Shown here: positions 53,829 through 64,000 of the stretch, piece by piece | Numbering within the stretch: position 1 is the stretch's first letter | Layout: the number at the start of each line of letters is the position of its first letter | Assembly (NCBI RefSeq): GCF_000499385.1 | Contig: NW_013651772.1 | Coordinates: 48,041 to 112,040 of the forward strand | Source: Eimeria necatrix | Taxonomy: Eukaryota; Apicomplexa; Conoidasida; Eucoccidiorida; Eimeriidae | Reading direction: 5' to 3' | DNA length: 64,000 nucleotides | Notes under the pieces: generated by a model | Told to the model about the DNA's origin: nothing | The model's input: the letters and a program-made list of their open reading frames with translations, nothing else | Databases searched by the model: none | Made by a program: the position numbers and the translations under genes

Positions 53829-56627
53829 GGAAGGGCTATGTCAGGAGGCGTTGTGAGGTTGCTAACAGGCCCCCAGGGACCCCTCTTGTTCCCCCACGCT
53901 GAGCAGGGAAGCAGAATGTGGAGGCGAGATGCGCGGCAGCAAAACCTCCGGGGTGCTACAGACAGCCCCTAACGTACCACCTGTACAGGGACGCTCGTGG
54001 GAGTGAGTGAGACTTCCGCTAACACGCAGGAGGACCTATGCCGAATTACGCTGGAAGTAAGCTCTACCGTGGTACTTGGATCGCGAAAAAGTCAAAAGAT
54101 GGGGGAAGGGCCCCTGTTGGGCTCCGTTGCAGGCGCGAGTTCCTCCAGCTACCGCAGCAAAATGGTAAGAGCAGCAGTACGCGAAACGCCTTAAGAGACA
54201 GCACAAAGTCACAAACGTTTAGAATTCAACGTTTAAGGTTTAGGGTTTACGCATGCCAAACTGCAGATAGACGCGATGCGTCTGACCTGGCGGTCTTGCT
54301 ATGCGGAGCGGCGGCAGCGGGCACCAAAGCCTAAACCTTACACGAGAAGCGATGACTACAGCTGATCGATTACTGAAGCTAGTTTGTGATTACTGTTTCT
54401 GGAGCATCTGTCACCAAACAATACGCAACGCTCCCGTTTGTCTCTTAGAGGCGTTGCTGCCCAGCCTCCACAACTCGAAGCCGAAACCCTCAACTCTCCG
54501 TCCTTTGTGACTACTGTGTGGATGGCTTCGCTGCTTCTCGAAAAACTGATTCGAAGTGGGCCAGAGACACACATCATAGTCCCGTCAACTGCTTTGTGCT
54601 GATAATTTAGGAGCGAAAGCAGCAGGTTTCCCTTTCATGTCCCTCTAGGGGAGCCGGAGGTCCGTCAACTGACTGAGACTTAGAAGTGAGCCTAAATCTG
54701 GCTGTTGTAGGTGGTATCCAACATCGCCCTTACTTGTTTTACTGCATCCATAGGTTCCCTCCCCAAAACTGGAGTTGAATTCCGGCTTTTCTGTCCATGT
54801 GTGTTGCGAGTTTCCCGCCCGATTTGACTGCTACGCCGGTACCACCAGTAACCCTAATTTCTCAGTAGGTGCCAACTGTGTACGGAGATTTGTAATGGCA
54901 ACGTGCCCTTTTGTTGGAGCTTCTACGTAGAATTAGGTACGGTTTAGCTATTAAGGCGAGCCTTCTTACGGGGTGCCTCAATTGGACTTCAGGGAATGTG
55001 TACACATGCTCCGTGTGTATTTGTAAATGTAGCACTTACGCGCAAAACCCATGAAGAGACACTTGGCAATCTTTTTGAGCTGGACCAGTGTGTAGCGTTC
55101 ACAGTTCGTCAAAATGCGGACCTGGTCGCCTGAAACAGTCCTCTAAAGCTTTACTCATCTTCAAGAACGCAAATACTGCTCTTCTTCACTTTTCTGCATA
55201 AAATTCTAGCTAGTCTATTCCTTATGGATGTCGCGAAATTTAGCCCGCTCCTTCTTCAGTTCTGCCTAGGAGTTGAATAGGCTGTGGTGTATGTCCTCCA
55301 TTGCCTTCTCTGGGACTTTCGTAGTTGACTGTGGTGCCTTGTTACTTGTGGAGCTAGCAGCAGACCGCACGCGCTAGTTAGAGGACTGATGAGATTACAG
55401 ATTTAGAAGGGGCGATCTGAGCGTGCTCCAGACAAACACTGCCAATGGCTAACCAATACAGGCATGCTGCGTTTGCATCTATTTCATTCTGCCAGGGTAC
55501 TCGGCGGTTTTGCTTCACTCCAGAGCATCGATGCTAGCCACAAAATACGGAATAGCTAGTGTTTGTGCCTCGAACGTGCCTAGGATGCGCAGACTTGTAG
55601 CGTACTAGCGTGCATCTACGCCACCACAACGAAAAGCACCACAGAGCTATGGTGTCCGTAGTAAACTAGTCAAGAGTAGCGTACTACGAAGATCGGAACT
55701 CGGCCTGCTTAAGCCTTCAGGAGCAAGGGAAAAGAGTATGGGGTTTCAGCTTGATTTCTTCCATATCGATGTGACTATGAAAGCACGCCGTTCACGGGCC
55801 ATGCGTGGAGATTCCATGCTGCTTTCGCCAGGGCATTCCTTTCGGAAACCACTGGCACTATCGGCTTCCTTGCCTGCGTTAATCGTAGGTTTCTGCAGCA
55901 TCGGCGTGCAGATCGGTCCCCCGAGGGCTCTTCTCTTCCTACCATACTCGAACGAGCCGTCATTACATTATATTTTCTACTCCAATTTTTGTTGAAGTGC
56001 GCTAACAACAACGATCGATCTCCGATATCCCCGGACACTGGCACAAAAATTGAAAAATGCACACCCGGATATTGATCGCAGGCCATATTCTACCTGAATG
56101 GAATCCCTTCCTGAACTGGATCTTCCAGCTTGCATAAGACATTTAGTTCGCCAGATTCAATGCGTGATCTGGGCACAGCAAGCCTCTACATGCTTGTCTC
56201 CTTTTTTCAGCTAAAAGTTCACTGCCTTTCAAACTTATTAGTTGCCTGGCTGCTCCGTGCCTGTTTGCCTCGTAGCTTGCAGCTACAGACATCGTTCAGG
56301 GCCATCCCCGCTGCTGCTGAAGCTCCATAAACAACCTGTCTATGCACTTCTTGCAGCATGCAAGTAGTTGGAAGATGCCAAAAGTACATTTAATGATCGG
56401 CAGGCTGGGATTGCTCTGGTCAGTATTTTATCTGCAATTCTGACATGGCTGCAAGCGCTTTCGCTGTCCAACCTTGCCCTATGTTCGAATTTAGTAGTTC
56501 TACTAAGCGGCCTGGAGACAGCAGCAAAGATTCGACCCAGGTCAACCGAATTTCCGCATAAGCGGATGCCAATGCGCCAGGAGCTGAAACCGAGAACACA
56601 AGTGCCGCACTAGCTTATCTCACAAAT
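53829..56627. other. No gene identified; boundary between gene-rich DNA and retroelements
   Basis: Short + frames at 53997-54194 end in a possible donor (AAATG|GTAAGA) but have no recognisable partner exon. From about 54600 CAG repeats stop and composition becomes even, which continues into the retroelement cluster. Degenerate gag sequence of the first element may lie at 55.7-56.6 kb, but nothing there is recognisable. Confidence 0.4.
54231..54250. repeat. Short telomere-like heptamer patch
   Basis: The stretch contains TTTAAGGTTTAGGGTTTA, about two to three imperfect units of the TTTAGGG repeat used by coccidian telomeres. It is too short to mark a chromosome end and is best viewed as an interstitial trace. 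Confidence 0.5.
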
Positions 56628-56761
56628 GTGCCACTGACGAGCCAGCGTCGCGCAAAGCCAGGATGCAATACAAACCGTGCAATGGTGCTCTGACGTTCTT
56701 TGCGTCGGCCGCCGCCTGGCGAACCAGCGACGTTATCCGTGCCTTTGCCTTAGTCTTCGCA
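56628..56761 (+). repeat. Left arm of a 134-bp inverted repeat inside copy 1
   Basis: This is the reverse complement of 57075-57208 over 134 bp with about five mismatches by eye. It sits directly before the surviving end of the protease region, where the catalytic Asp motif of the protease would be expected. Confidence 0.85.
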
Positions 56762-58830
56762 CTCACTCTTCCGAGGACTTCTTAGTGGGAACCGTCTCCT
56801 ATGATTTAGTCTTGGGACTGGATTGGCTGACTGAACATAAGGTGGCCTGGTATTTTCAGTTCGACAAGTTCCGGACCTATGTGAACGGCTAGTGGTGCGA
56901 GTTACTGGTCGTTAGGGCGGGTGAAGAGACATTGCAGGGTGACAGTCAGATAGCAGCGCCTCCAAGAACTCCTGCAGAGCAAGAGAATGACATTTTGGCG
57001 AAGCAAGTGGCGGGTATGTCAGCGGAGGAGGCCGCCATATTCCTACGGCCGCCACCTAAAAGGTATAAAGCCCATGCGAAGACTAAGCCAAAGGCACGGA
57101 TAACGTCGCTGGTTCGCCAGGCGGCGGCCGACGCAAAGAACCTCAGAGCACCATTGCACGGTTTGCATTGCATCCTGGCTTTGCCCGGCGCTGGCTCGTC
57201 AGTGGCACTCAGGTTCACAGACGAGTGGCAAGGCGCACTTTCCTGCGCGTTGATTGGGAATCGACCAAAAGCCTCCGGTTGTAGCCGTCCTTTGGCTTCT
57301 ACTGCCTTGACAACAGCGGGCGATGAAGAAGAGTCTCCATGTCCTACGGCAAAACTCGAACGCACGCTCTTCGATGAGTGGATAAACTCGAGAGCGGCAC
57401 AAGTTATTTCAATCGAGATTATCAAGGTGTTGAAAGAGTATCGGGCGGTCTTCTCCGATAACTTACCTAAAGGGTTACCGCCGAAGCGCCCTCATGATCA
57501 CAATACCTTACTTGTGCCTGGAAAACTTGCAGCGAAATCTGCGATTTACCATATGACCCCAGATCAGCTCACATTCCACAAACAGGAGGTAGCTAAATTT
57601 CCGGACAGTGGTTGGATCGGACCAGCATATTCGCCTATCTGCTCTCCTACGATCACGGTCGACAAGCGTGATGATGGCTCCGGAGAGCGGAAGATGCGTA
57701 TGGTTGTTAACTACCAGGCTCTGAATGCCCTTACAGTCGCTCCTGACTTTCCATTACCTCCCATTCAAACCATTCTGGAGATGCTGGGAGGCGCCAAGTA
57801 TTTTTCCACTTTGGACCTTGAGGCAGGATTCCATCAAATACGTATGGCTAAGGAAAACCGTTGGAAAAGGGCTTTCCGTTCCGTTCTAGGGCTATTTGAA
57901 TATCGCGCCATGATGTTTGGCCTTAAGGGTTCTCCAGCTACGTTCCAGGCCAACATTAATGCCTATCTATAGCCTTTGTTAGAACAGGGTGTTACTACGC
58001 ACCTAAATGATGCACTTATTTATAGTTCCGACCTCTCTTGGCACGTTTCCCTCCTGCAACAAGTTCTCAGTGTTTTCCTGCGAAATCAATTCTACCCAAA
58101 ATCCCGCAAGTGCAAGTTCGCTAGGCAAGCGATCACATATTTGGGTCATACCATCATTACTGAGGGCAACAAACCTGCAGAAGACAAAATCGAAGCTATC
58201 CGGCACTGGCCAGAGGTGCTGGAAAATGAAATGCAAGTGCGGCAGTTTCTCGGCACCATCAATTACTGTCGCATGTTCATGGGACCTGATTATGCCGACG
58301 TTGCGCGGCCTCTGGTTGATCTTACACATAATAAAGACATTAGTCTCATATGGACAGGACTTCACACAAAGGCGGTGCAGCAGCTCAAACAGCGCTTAAT
58401 TGATTTCACAACATTACAAGTTCCTGACACCACGAAGCCCTTCGAGTTATACAAGGATGCCTCTGATTATGCGATCGGAGCGGTTCTCGAACAAGAAGGC
58501 AAGCCCATCGGTTTCCTCAGCCATGTCATGAACCCCACACAACAGAAACACTCGATCTACGATCAAGAACTCTTGGCGTTGGTCACGGCCCTGGACAAGT
58601 GGTCTCATTTGCTCCGTGTCTCCAAAGTTACACCTCATACAGATCACCAAGCTCTTACGCATCTCCAACAACTCCAAGCATCGAAGCCTTGGCGCGGACG
58701 CACCGCTCGATGGCTAGACTTCCTCGCCGAGTTCCCGGATTTGCAGTTCACTTATGTTTAAGGAGCGCGAAATCAGGTGGCTGATGCTTTGTCTCGCCGT
58801 CCCGGTCTCTCTAACACCTGCTCGCACAAC
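56762..58830 (+). pseudogene. Retroelement protease fragment, reverse transcriptase and RNase H, disrupted
   Basis: The protease end is recognisable as YDLVLGLDWLTEHK at 56800-56850, followed by a TAG at 56890. The reverse transcriptase frame 56932-57972 has PSP-type entry blocks, MRMVVNYQALNALT, YFSTLDLEAGFHQI and FGLKGSPATFQ, then stops at TAG 57970. It resumes in the same frame, and the catalytic box reads HLNDALIYS where the family has two adjacent Asp. RNase H follows at about 58410-58760 (PFELYKDASDYAIGAVLEQ, YDQELLALVTALDKW). A TAA at 58759-58761 interrupts before VADALSRRP. The first catalytic Asp is replaced, so the enzyme would be inactive even without the stops. Confidence 0.88.
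57075..57208 (-). repeat. Right arm of the 134-bp inverted repeat
   Basis: Same 134-bp unit as 56628-56761 in the opposite orientation, 313 bp away. This arm lies within the open frame 56932-57972, in the linker between protease and reverse transcriptase. Confidence 0.85.
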
Positions 58831-59029
58831 ACACTAATGACACCATTGATGCTTGCAGTAGAACAAACGCGCGCGGCTCCTAGCTCTCGTGGTCGGCCTG
58901 CTAACTACAGGGAGTTTGCCGGAATTCGTTCGCGACGATCCAGACAACGCACCTTGCCATTACCACCTACAACTCCGCCGCGTGAGTCCAATCCAGAGGC
59001 GGAACATTCCACACCTGCAACGAAGACGC

Positions 59030-60567
59030 GAGCTGACCCTCTTGAGGCGCCTGAATGGCCGCAGGCCTACTCGAAAGGTCCTGTTTTCCTCGCTCCCTAC
59101 GAAGTCGCTGCAAAACAACCAGGAGACACTATACAGATAGTTTCGCAATCGTCACGTCACCTTTCGCTATGTGCCGCCTTACTTGCATTTTTCTATTCAT
59201 GGACTATGGCGAATCTGTGTTCCACAATTCCCTGAGTTCCTCACGCATGCCTTGCGCTCACATCATGACCATGTGGCAGCCGGCCATCGAGGCCAAACGA
59301 AGACTTTCACGGCTCCGAGGAAGCACTACTACTCGCCAGGGATGTGTGCTTACACGACTGCGTATGTTGAAACCTGCTCACTGTCGTGCGTTCAAATCTC
59401 TGAGCCAGAAACCTGCAGGCCTTCTTCAACAGCAACTCATCCTTTAGCGTCGGTGGGCCAACGTGAGCTTCAATTTTACCACGGATTTTCCCCTTACAAC
59501 GACAAGGCACGACTCGATTCTCGTGATGGTCGACTACCTCAGCAAGATGGTTCATTTCGTTCCTGCAAAGAAATCATTCACAGCAGCAGACACCGTGGAG
59601 CTTCTTGCAGAGCGTCTTATCCGCTATCACGGCTTTCCAGAGGTGCTTATATCGGAACGCGGCCCCCGCTTTCAGTCAGACCTCTGGCAACAACTATGTC
59701 ACTGCTTTAACATCAAACGCACCATGCCTTCGTCCTACCATCCCCAGAGCGACGGTCAAACTGAACGGGTTAACCGCACACTCGAGCAGATGCTTCGAAC
59801 CTACATCCATTCCGACGAACGCGAGTGGGAGCGTTTGCTTCCGGCCCTGGAACTTGCCCACAACACGACAAGCCATTCCTCCACCGAGCTCTCTCCCTTC
59901 GAAGTCATGATCGGCGAGAACCCGTTGACTGCTGCGAATCTTGATACCGTAGGCGCGTTAGCCCCTACGCTCACTCCTCGATGACTGAGCTTTTCCGGCA
60001 GCTCTGCGACAGAGCGCAGAGCCACATACAGAAGGCAAAATGGCAGCAGAAATATTACGCAGACAAAAAGCGCCGAGATGTGGAGTATGCAGTGGGCGAC
60101 AAGGTCTGGCTCACCAACAAGCATCTACCGGTGTCATCTAGCTGCCCTAAGCTCAAACCTCGTTAACGAGGACCCTTTGAATTCATTGAACGAATAGGCA
60201 CCGTCCCTTACCGTCTTGCTTTACCTCCTACGTATGCATGCCACAACGTTTTTCATGTTTCGCAGCTAGTTCCCCACCGCCCCCGCCATCCCGACTTGGT
60301 TCGCAGGAAGCCGATACCGCCTGGCCCCGTATCCGCGATGTGGCAGGCAATCCGACAGAGGACTATGAAGTCGATCATATTATGGACCAACGCGGCTCGG
60401 GAGATGAAGCTCAGTACCTCGTGAAGTGGCGCTGGCCCCCTGATGACCAAGTCACATGGGAGCCCGCTCACCACCTTACAGGATGTCAGGCTTTGCTCCG
60501 TGCTTGGCACTGCCGTCAGAGAAGACGTCTTCAGTGTCGAAACAACATTGGTCCTTCCGACGCGTAG
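59030..60567 (+). pseudogene. Retroelement integrase and chromodomain, frameshifted (copy 1)
   Basis: The zinc-finger region is split over two frames (HHDHVAAGH near 59270; the second Cys pair is degraded). The catalytic core frame 59463-59984 has DSILVMVDYLSKMVHFVPAK, ERLIRYHGFPEVLI, HPQSDGQTERVNRTLEQM and SPFEVMIGENP. The residues at the first two acidic positions read N (SFNF) and E (SERGPRF) instead of Asp. A stop at 59982 and another at 60165 break the C-terminal region. The chromodomain is intact in sequence at about 60360-60510: DYEVDHIMDQRGSGDEAQYL, VKWRWPPDDQVTWEPAHHL. Confidence 0.88.
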
Positions 60568-60722
60568 CGGTTTGGGCCCATCAACTGCCACCACACGACG
60601 GTCTTCAATGACGAGGGGGGTGGGCGCTGCCTACCGCATGCGCTCATCGCATTAGCTTCACAAGGGAATAAAGACTGAAAAGGCAGAAATATTGTGTTGC
60701 GGGTAGGCCGGTTCAGTCCGGC

Positions 60723-60733
60723 AAGGGGAGAAG
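60723..60733 (+). other. Polypurine tract of copy 1
   Basis: The sequence AAGGGGAGAAG lies one base before the LTR start at 60735. The equivalent AAGGGGGGAAG precedes the LTR of copy 2, which supports its role as plus-strand primer site. Confidence 0.75.
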
Positions 60734-60734
60734 T

Positions 60735-61059
60735 TGTAGTGCGCAGGCACTACAATGGGGCTTGTTGGTGACCCGTAAGAGGATAGCTAACTGATGACCT
60801 ACAAGGGGTTAAGTGGTTGGGACGCGAATTGAGCACTGTAACCTCTTCGTAGTGAAGTAGAAATGCAATTTATTAACAAGTTAACATGTATAAACTAGAA
60901 GTGCCTGCGAATGCTCTAAGATTGGGGCTGCCGACAGCGCCGGCGCAGATGCGCGTCACACCCTCACCGGACCAGCAATGCAAGAACAAGAAGAAACGAC
61001 TTTTATGATATATGATTTTGAGAACTTGACATAAAACGGTCTGTTTAATAAATTGGTAG
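60735..61059 (+). repeat. 3' LTR of copy 1 (right end approximate)
   Basis: It begins TGTAGTGCGCAGGCACTACA, itself an inverted word, and continues with blocks shared with the other two LTRs: GGGCTTGTTGGTGACC, GACCTACAAGGGGT, a TTAACATGTATA/CTAGA region and GGGGCTGxCGAxAGCGCCGG. Only the first about 230 bp align well with the other copies. The end is inferred from the copy-3 LTR length. Confidence 0.7.
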
Positions 61060-61374
61060 ACGATACGCGACCGATGCGTCGTTAGTAGGGAAGATTTCAT
61101 TGAACGCCAGAGTTGAGGGTTGTGCAGCATCGTAGACGCTGTAGAGAACGCAGTGTACCACACCTGCACCGCTGCCGGCGCTATCGCCAGCCCCACTCTC
61201 CAGGTATTTTCAGGCCCGTCTAGTGTATACATGCTAATTCACCGACAAATTGCCTTACTTCGACCCTAGTAAGAGGGTCCTGTCCTCGTTCAGTGTTATG
61301 ACCTCTTGTAGGTCACCAGCTAGCTATCTTCTATAGGTCACCAGCAAGCCCTATTGTAGTGCCTGTGCAGTACA
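61060..61374 (-). repeat. 3' LTR of copy 2 (left end approximate)
   Basis: On the minus strand it starts TGTACTGCACAGGCACTACA at 61374 and shares GGGCTTGCTGGTGACC, GGTGACCTACAAG, GGACAGGACCCTC and GGGGCTGGCGATAGCGCCGG with the copy-3 LTR. Similarity fades after about 240 bp. Its polypurine tract is at 61376-61386. Confidence 0.7.
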
Positions 61375-61375
61375 A

Positions 61376-61386
61376 CTTCCCCCCTT
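61376..61386 (-). other. Polypurine tract of copy 2
   Basis: Minus-strand AAGGGGGGAAG, placed one base before the LTR start exactly as in copy 1. Confidence 0.75.
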
Positions 61387-61551
61387 GGCGGACTCAACAG
61401 ACCTACCCCAAAACATATCATTTCTGCCTTTTCAACCTCTATTCTCTTCTGAAGCTAACGCCGTGAGCGCATTCGGTGCGCAGCGCTCCCCATTCCTCCT
61501 CATTGAAGGTTGCCCGTCCTGCAGGCGGCGGAAGGCGACGGGCCCAAACCG

Positions 61552-63084
61552 CTACGCGTCGGAAGGGCCAATGTTGTTTCGAGCCTGAAGACGTCTTCGT
61601 TGGCGGCCGCGCCAAGCGCGAAGCAAAGCGGGGCAGCCTGTAAGGTGGTGAGCGGGCTCCGATGTGGCTAGATCGTCAGGGGTCCCGCGCCACTTCACGA
61701 GGTACTGGGCTTCATCTCCCGAGCCGCGTTGGTCCATAATATGATCGACTTCATAATCCTCTGTTGGATTGCCTGCTGTATCGCGGATAGGAGGCCAGGC
61801 GCGTCGGCTGCCGGGGGAACCAAAGCGGGAGGGCGGGGGCGGTGGGGAACTAGCTGCGAAACGTGGAAAACGTTATGACATTCATAGGCAGGAGGCAGAG
61901 CGAGATGGTAAGCGACGGTCCCTATGCGTTCGATGACTTCAAAGGGTCCGCGGTGACGGAGCTCGAACTTAGGGCAGCGTTTGAAAGGCGGTAGGTGCTT
62001 GCTACTGAGCCAGACCTTGTCGCCCACTGCATGCTTCACAACTCGGCGCCTTTTGTCTGCGTAGTACTTCTGCTGCCATTTCGCCTTCAGGATGTGACTC
62101 TGTGCTCTGTCGCAGAGCTGCCGGAAAAGCTTGATCATCGGAGGAGTGAGCGTAGGAGCTAACGTGCCTACGATATCAAGGTCCGCAGCAGTCAACGGGT
62201 TCTCGCCAGTCATGACCTCGAAGGGAGACAGCTCAGTGGATGAATGACTTGTTGTGTTGTAGGCAAGTTCCAAGGCCGGGAGCAAACGCTCCCACTCGCA
62301 TTCGTCAGATATGATATAGGTACGAAGCATCTGCTCGAGTGTGCAGTTAACCCGTTCAGTTTGGCCGTCGCTCTGGGGATGGTAGGGCCAGGAGATGCAC
62401 CGTTTGATGTTAAAGCGGCTACAGAGTTCTTGCCAGAGATACGACTGAAAGGGGGGGCCGCAGTCCGATATGAGCACCTCTGGAAAACCGTGATAGCGGA
62501 TAAGACGGTCTGCGAGAAGCTCCACGGTGTCAGCTGCTGTAAATGGCTTCTTTGCAGGAACGAAGTGAGCCATCTTGCTGAGGGAGTCGAACATCACGAG
62601 AATCGAGTCGTACCCTTTCGTTGTAAGGGGAAGATCTGTTGATAAAGTCAATACTCACATGGGCCCACCGACGAGAAGGGATGAGTAGCTGCTGAAGGAG
62701 GCCTCCAGGTTTCTGATTAAGGGACTTTGACGCTCGACAGTGAGTGCATGATTCAACATAAGCAGTAGTGTAGGCGTGCATTCCTGGCCAGTAGTAGTGC
62801 TTGCTGAGAGCCGCAAAGGTTTTTTTCTGGCCTCGATAGCTGGCTGTGACATGGTCGTGATGTGAATGCAGAACTCGAGTAAGGAACTCAGGGAATTGTG
62901 GGACGCAGATGCGCCACAGTCCATGAACACGGATGTGCAGGTAAGGCTGCACATAGCGAAAGGGGAATTGGCGATTACGAAACTCTATTTGCAGATCGTC
63001 TCCTGGTTGGTTTGCTGCGGATTTGTAGGGAGCGCGAAAAACGGGACACTTCGAGTAAGCTTGCGGCCATTGGTGCACATCAGG
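61552..63084 (-). pseudogene. Retroelement integrase and chromodomain, frameshifted (copy 2)
   Basis: The zinc finger is better preserved than in copy 1: HSHHDHVTASYRGQ followed by ESCTHCRASKSL (62900-62730). The first catalytic Asp is present (HVSIDFIN) but a frameshift follows near 62640. The core frame 62651-61695 carries LISDCGPPFQ (second Asp kept), HPQSDGQTERVN, and the C-terminal GDKVWLSSKHLPPF and PFEVIERIGTVAYHLALP. A second frameshift near 61800 separates the chromodomain at about 61760-61600 (DYEVDHIMDQRGSGDEAQYL). The copy is non-functional through frameshifts rather than active-site loss. Confidence 0.88.
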
Positions 63085-63409
63085 TGTATTGCACAGGCAT
63101 TACAATAGGGCTTGTTGGTGACCTGTAGACGACAGCTACCTAGCGACCTACAAGGGGTCGCAACACTGGAGGAGGACAGGACCCTCCTTCTAGGATAGAA
63201 GTAAGGCGAATTGTCCATGAATTAATATGCATACGTGAAATGTGTGGAAAATGTGTGGAGACTGGGGCTGGCGATAGCGCCGGCACCAGTGCAGCCCTCG
63301 TCTCCATAGGGCCTAGGGGGCGAGCACTCCAAGTGGGGCGAATCGAACAACAACAGATTTTGGAAACTTAAGAATTACTGTTTTTCGATAAATATAAGCT
63401 ACTGTTTCA
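63085..63409 (+). repeat. 5' LTR of a third chromovirus copy
   Basis: It begins TGTATTGCACAGGCATTACA at 63085, directly abutting the copy-2 integrase sequence. It shares GGGCTTGTTGGTGACC, GACCTACAAGGGGT, GGACAGGACCCTC and GGGGCTGGCGATAGCGCCGG with the other LTRs. The end is placed at a CA at 63408-63409 by eye. The LTR is in + orientation while copy 2 is on minus, so it belongs to a different element. A primer-binding site after it could not be assigned. Confidence 0.7.
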
Positions 63410-63429
63410 AGGAAATGGGCCTACGTTAG

Positions 63430-64000
63430 GTGCCGATCATATGCCCTGCTCGAGGGGCAGGTAGCAGCATAGTCGCAGCAGTCAGCGATGTGCACTACAT
63501 TTGGGGGCTCTTCCGGTATATGAAATCTTTGTTCTTTCCGGACTTGGGAGTAGAAATACTATGTTTTATTAACTCATGCCTAGAAATCTTCGCTCGGTAT
63601 GGGATGCAGCACCGCAACGGACGCGTTATCGGCCCCACACCGCAGGAGACTTCTGCAATGTCAGTCAACAAAATGCCGAGCGGGACGCCAGCCCATCATC
63701 GCCACGCGACTCTGAAGCCCACCGTGGCAGAGCGGCCGCATGGGCATAAGGAGGCGCCCCCACAGGTGATACCTATGACCAATGTTATGCCAGGGGACAG
63801 TCCCTTCGTCACGTGAAACCAATTCCAGTCCGCTATGAGTGTGATAAGAACTGTTATAGGGGGGACCGTGGAATCCGGCGCAACGACTCCCATACTACCA
63901 GAAGACGGCAGCACTATGCAGGCCTTTCTGCTGCGCATCGAGCGCCGGTACACCCAGATGGGATTGGAACTGCGCGAGTGGGGAAATGCACTTATAGGCC
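63430..64000 (+). pseudogene. Probable gag leader and N-terminus of the third copy (runs off the window)
   Basis: One frame is open from 63430 to 63816, stops at TGA (63814-63816) and continues open in the same frame to the window end. The later part reads ILPEDGSTMQAFLLRIERRY followed by GLELREWGNALIG, compatible with the start of a Ty3/Gypsy capsid. The position, 200-400 bp after a 5' LTR, fits gag. If translation starts at the ATG at 63835, the upstream TGA is irrelevant and gag could be intact. Confidence 0.45.

Larger units (their letters stand above)
56628..61059 (+). mobile_element. Ty3/Gypsy chromovirus, degenerate copy 1
   Basis: Order on + strand: C-terminal protease fragment, reverse transcriptase, RNase H, integrase with zinc finger, chromodomain, polypurine tract and 3' LTR. 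This order (RT before integrase) and the terminal chromodomain define chromoviruses of the Ty3/Gypsy group. No 5' LTR or recognisable gag is seen upstream. The coding region carries several in-frame stops and frameshifts, so this copy is inactive. The right limit is approximate because its LTR meets the LTR of the inverted second copy. Confidence 0.85.
61060..63084 (-). mobile_element. Ty3/Gypsy chromovirus, degenerate copy 2, inverted and truncated
   Basis: Read on the minus strand it contains the integrase zinc finger, integrase core, chromodomain, polypurine tract and 3' LTR. Everything upstream of the integrase is missing because the sequence is cut at 63084 by the LTR of a third copy. 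It is tail to tail with copy 1. The 3' untranslated stretch (61390-61550) aligns with 60570-60720 of copy 1. Confidence 0.85.

Noticed and set aside
1..64000. tRNA or rRNA genes
   Set aside because: I looked for T-arm-like words with matching acceptor stems and for conserved rRNA blocks and saw none convincing; a covariance-model search would decide.

Overview
The window looks like nuclear DNA of a coccidian apicomplexan, most likely an Eimeria species. The genes carry many short GT-AG introns. Coding DNA is saturated with CAG/CTG triplets that encode runs of Ala, Gln and Ser. Two enzymes carry leader sequences typical of apicoplast import. The right end holds chromodomain-bearing Ty3/Gypsy (chromovirus) retroelements. 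CAG-rich and plain stretches alternate, as reported for E. tenella chromosome 1. Species identity is inferred; no species-specific marker is visible.

Layout. 1-5473 (-): SWR1/SRCAP-type chromatin remodelling ATPase, running off the left edge. 5.5-11 kb: no supportable gene. 11021-19627 (+): an 18-exon oxysterol-binding-protein-related protein with PH domain, internal membrane segments and a divergent sterol/lipid-binding domain. 19.6-23.3 kb: strongly purine/pyrimidine-skewed DNA without a gene. 23277-28533 (+): kinesin-9 (KIF6/KIF9-like), 13 exons. About 29.5-30.25 kb (+): a weak hypothetical gene. 31117-33623 (+): pyruvate kinase with signal/transit leader. 35049-37580 (+): FabG, 3-oxoacyl-ACP reductase. 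38281-39349 (-): a SCOC-like short coiled-coil protein with a Gln-rich tail. 39720-40083 (-): a possible tiny Cys-rich gene. 40054-45888 (+): a 1,944-codon Ala-rich ORF. 46855-53828 (-): a RING-CH plus FHA protein. 53.8-56.6 kb: no gene seen. 56.6-64 kb: three chromovirus copies, two degenerate and tail to tail, and a third whose 5' LTR interrupts the second.

Exon chains for the kinesin, FabG, pyruvate kinase, SWR1 and most of the ORP were built by hand from GT-AG junctions. In each, the reading phase closed at every junction I used, which is the main support for the models. Functionally the window mixes chromatin remodelling, lipid transfer, motile-gamete kinesin, plastid pyruvate supply and fatty-acid synthesis, and ubiquitin ligation. 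I see no sign that these genes form one pathway, except that pyruvate kinase and FabG both belong to apicoplast metabolism.
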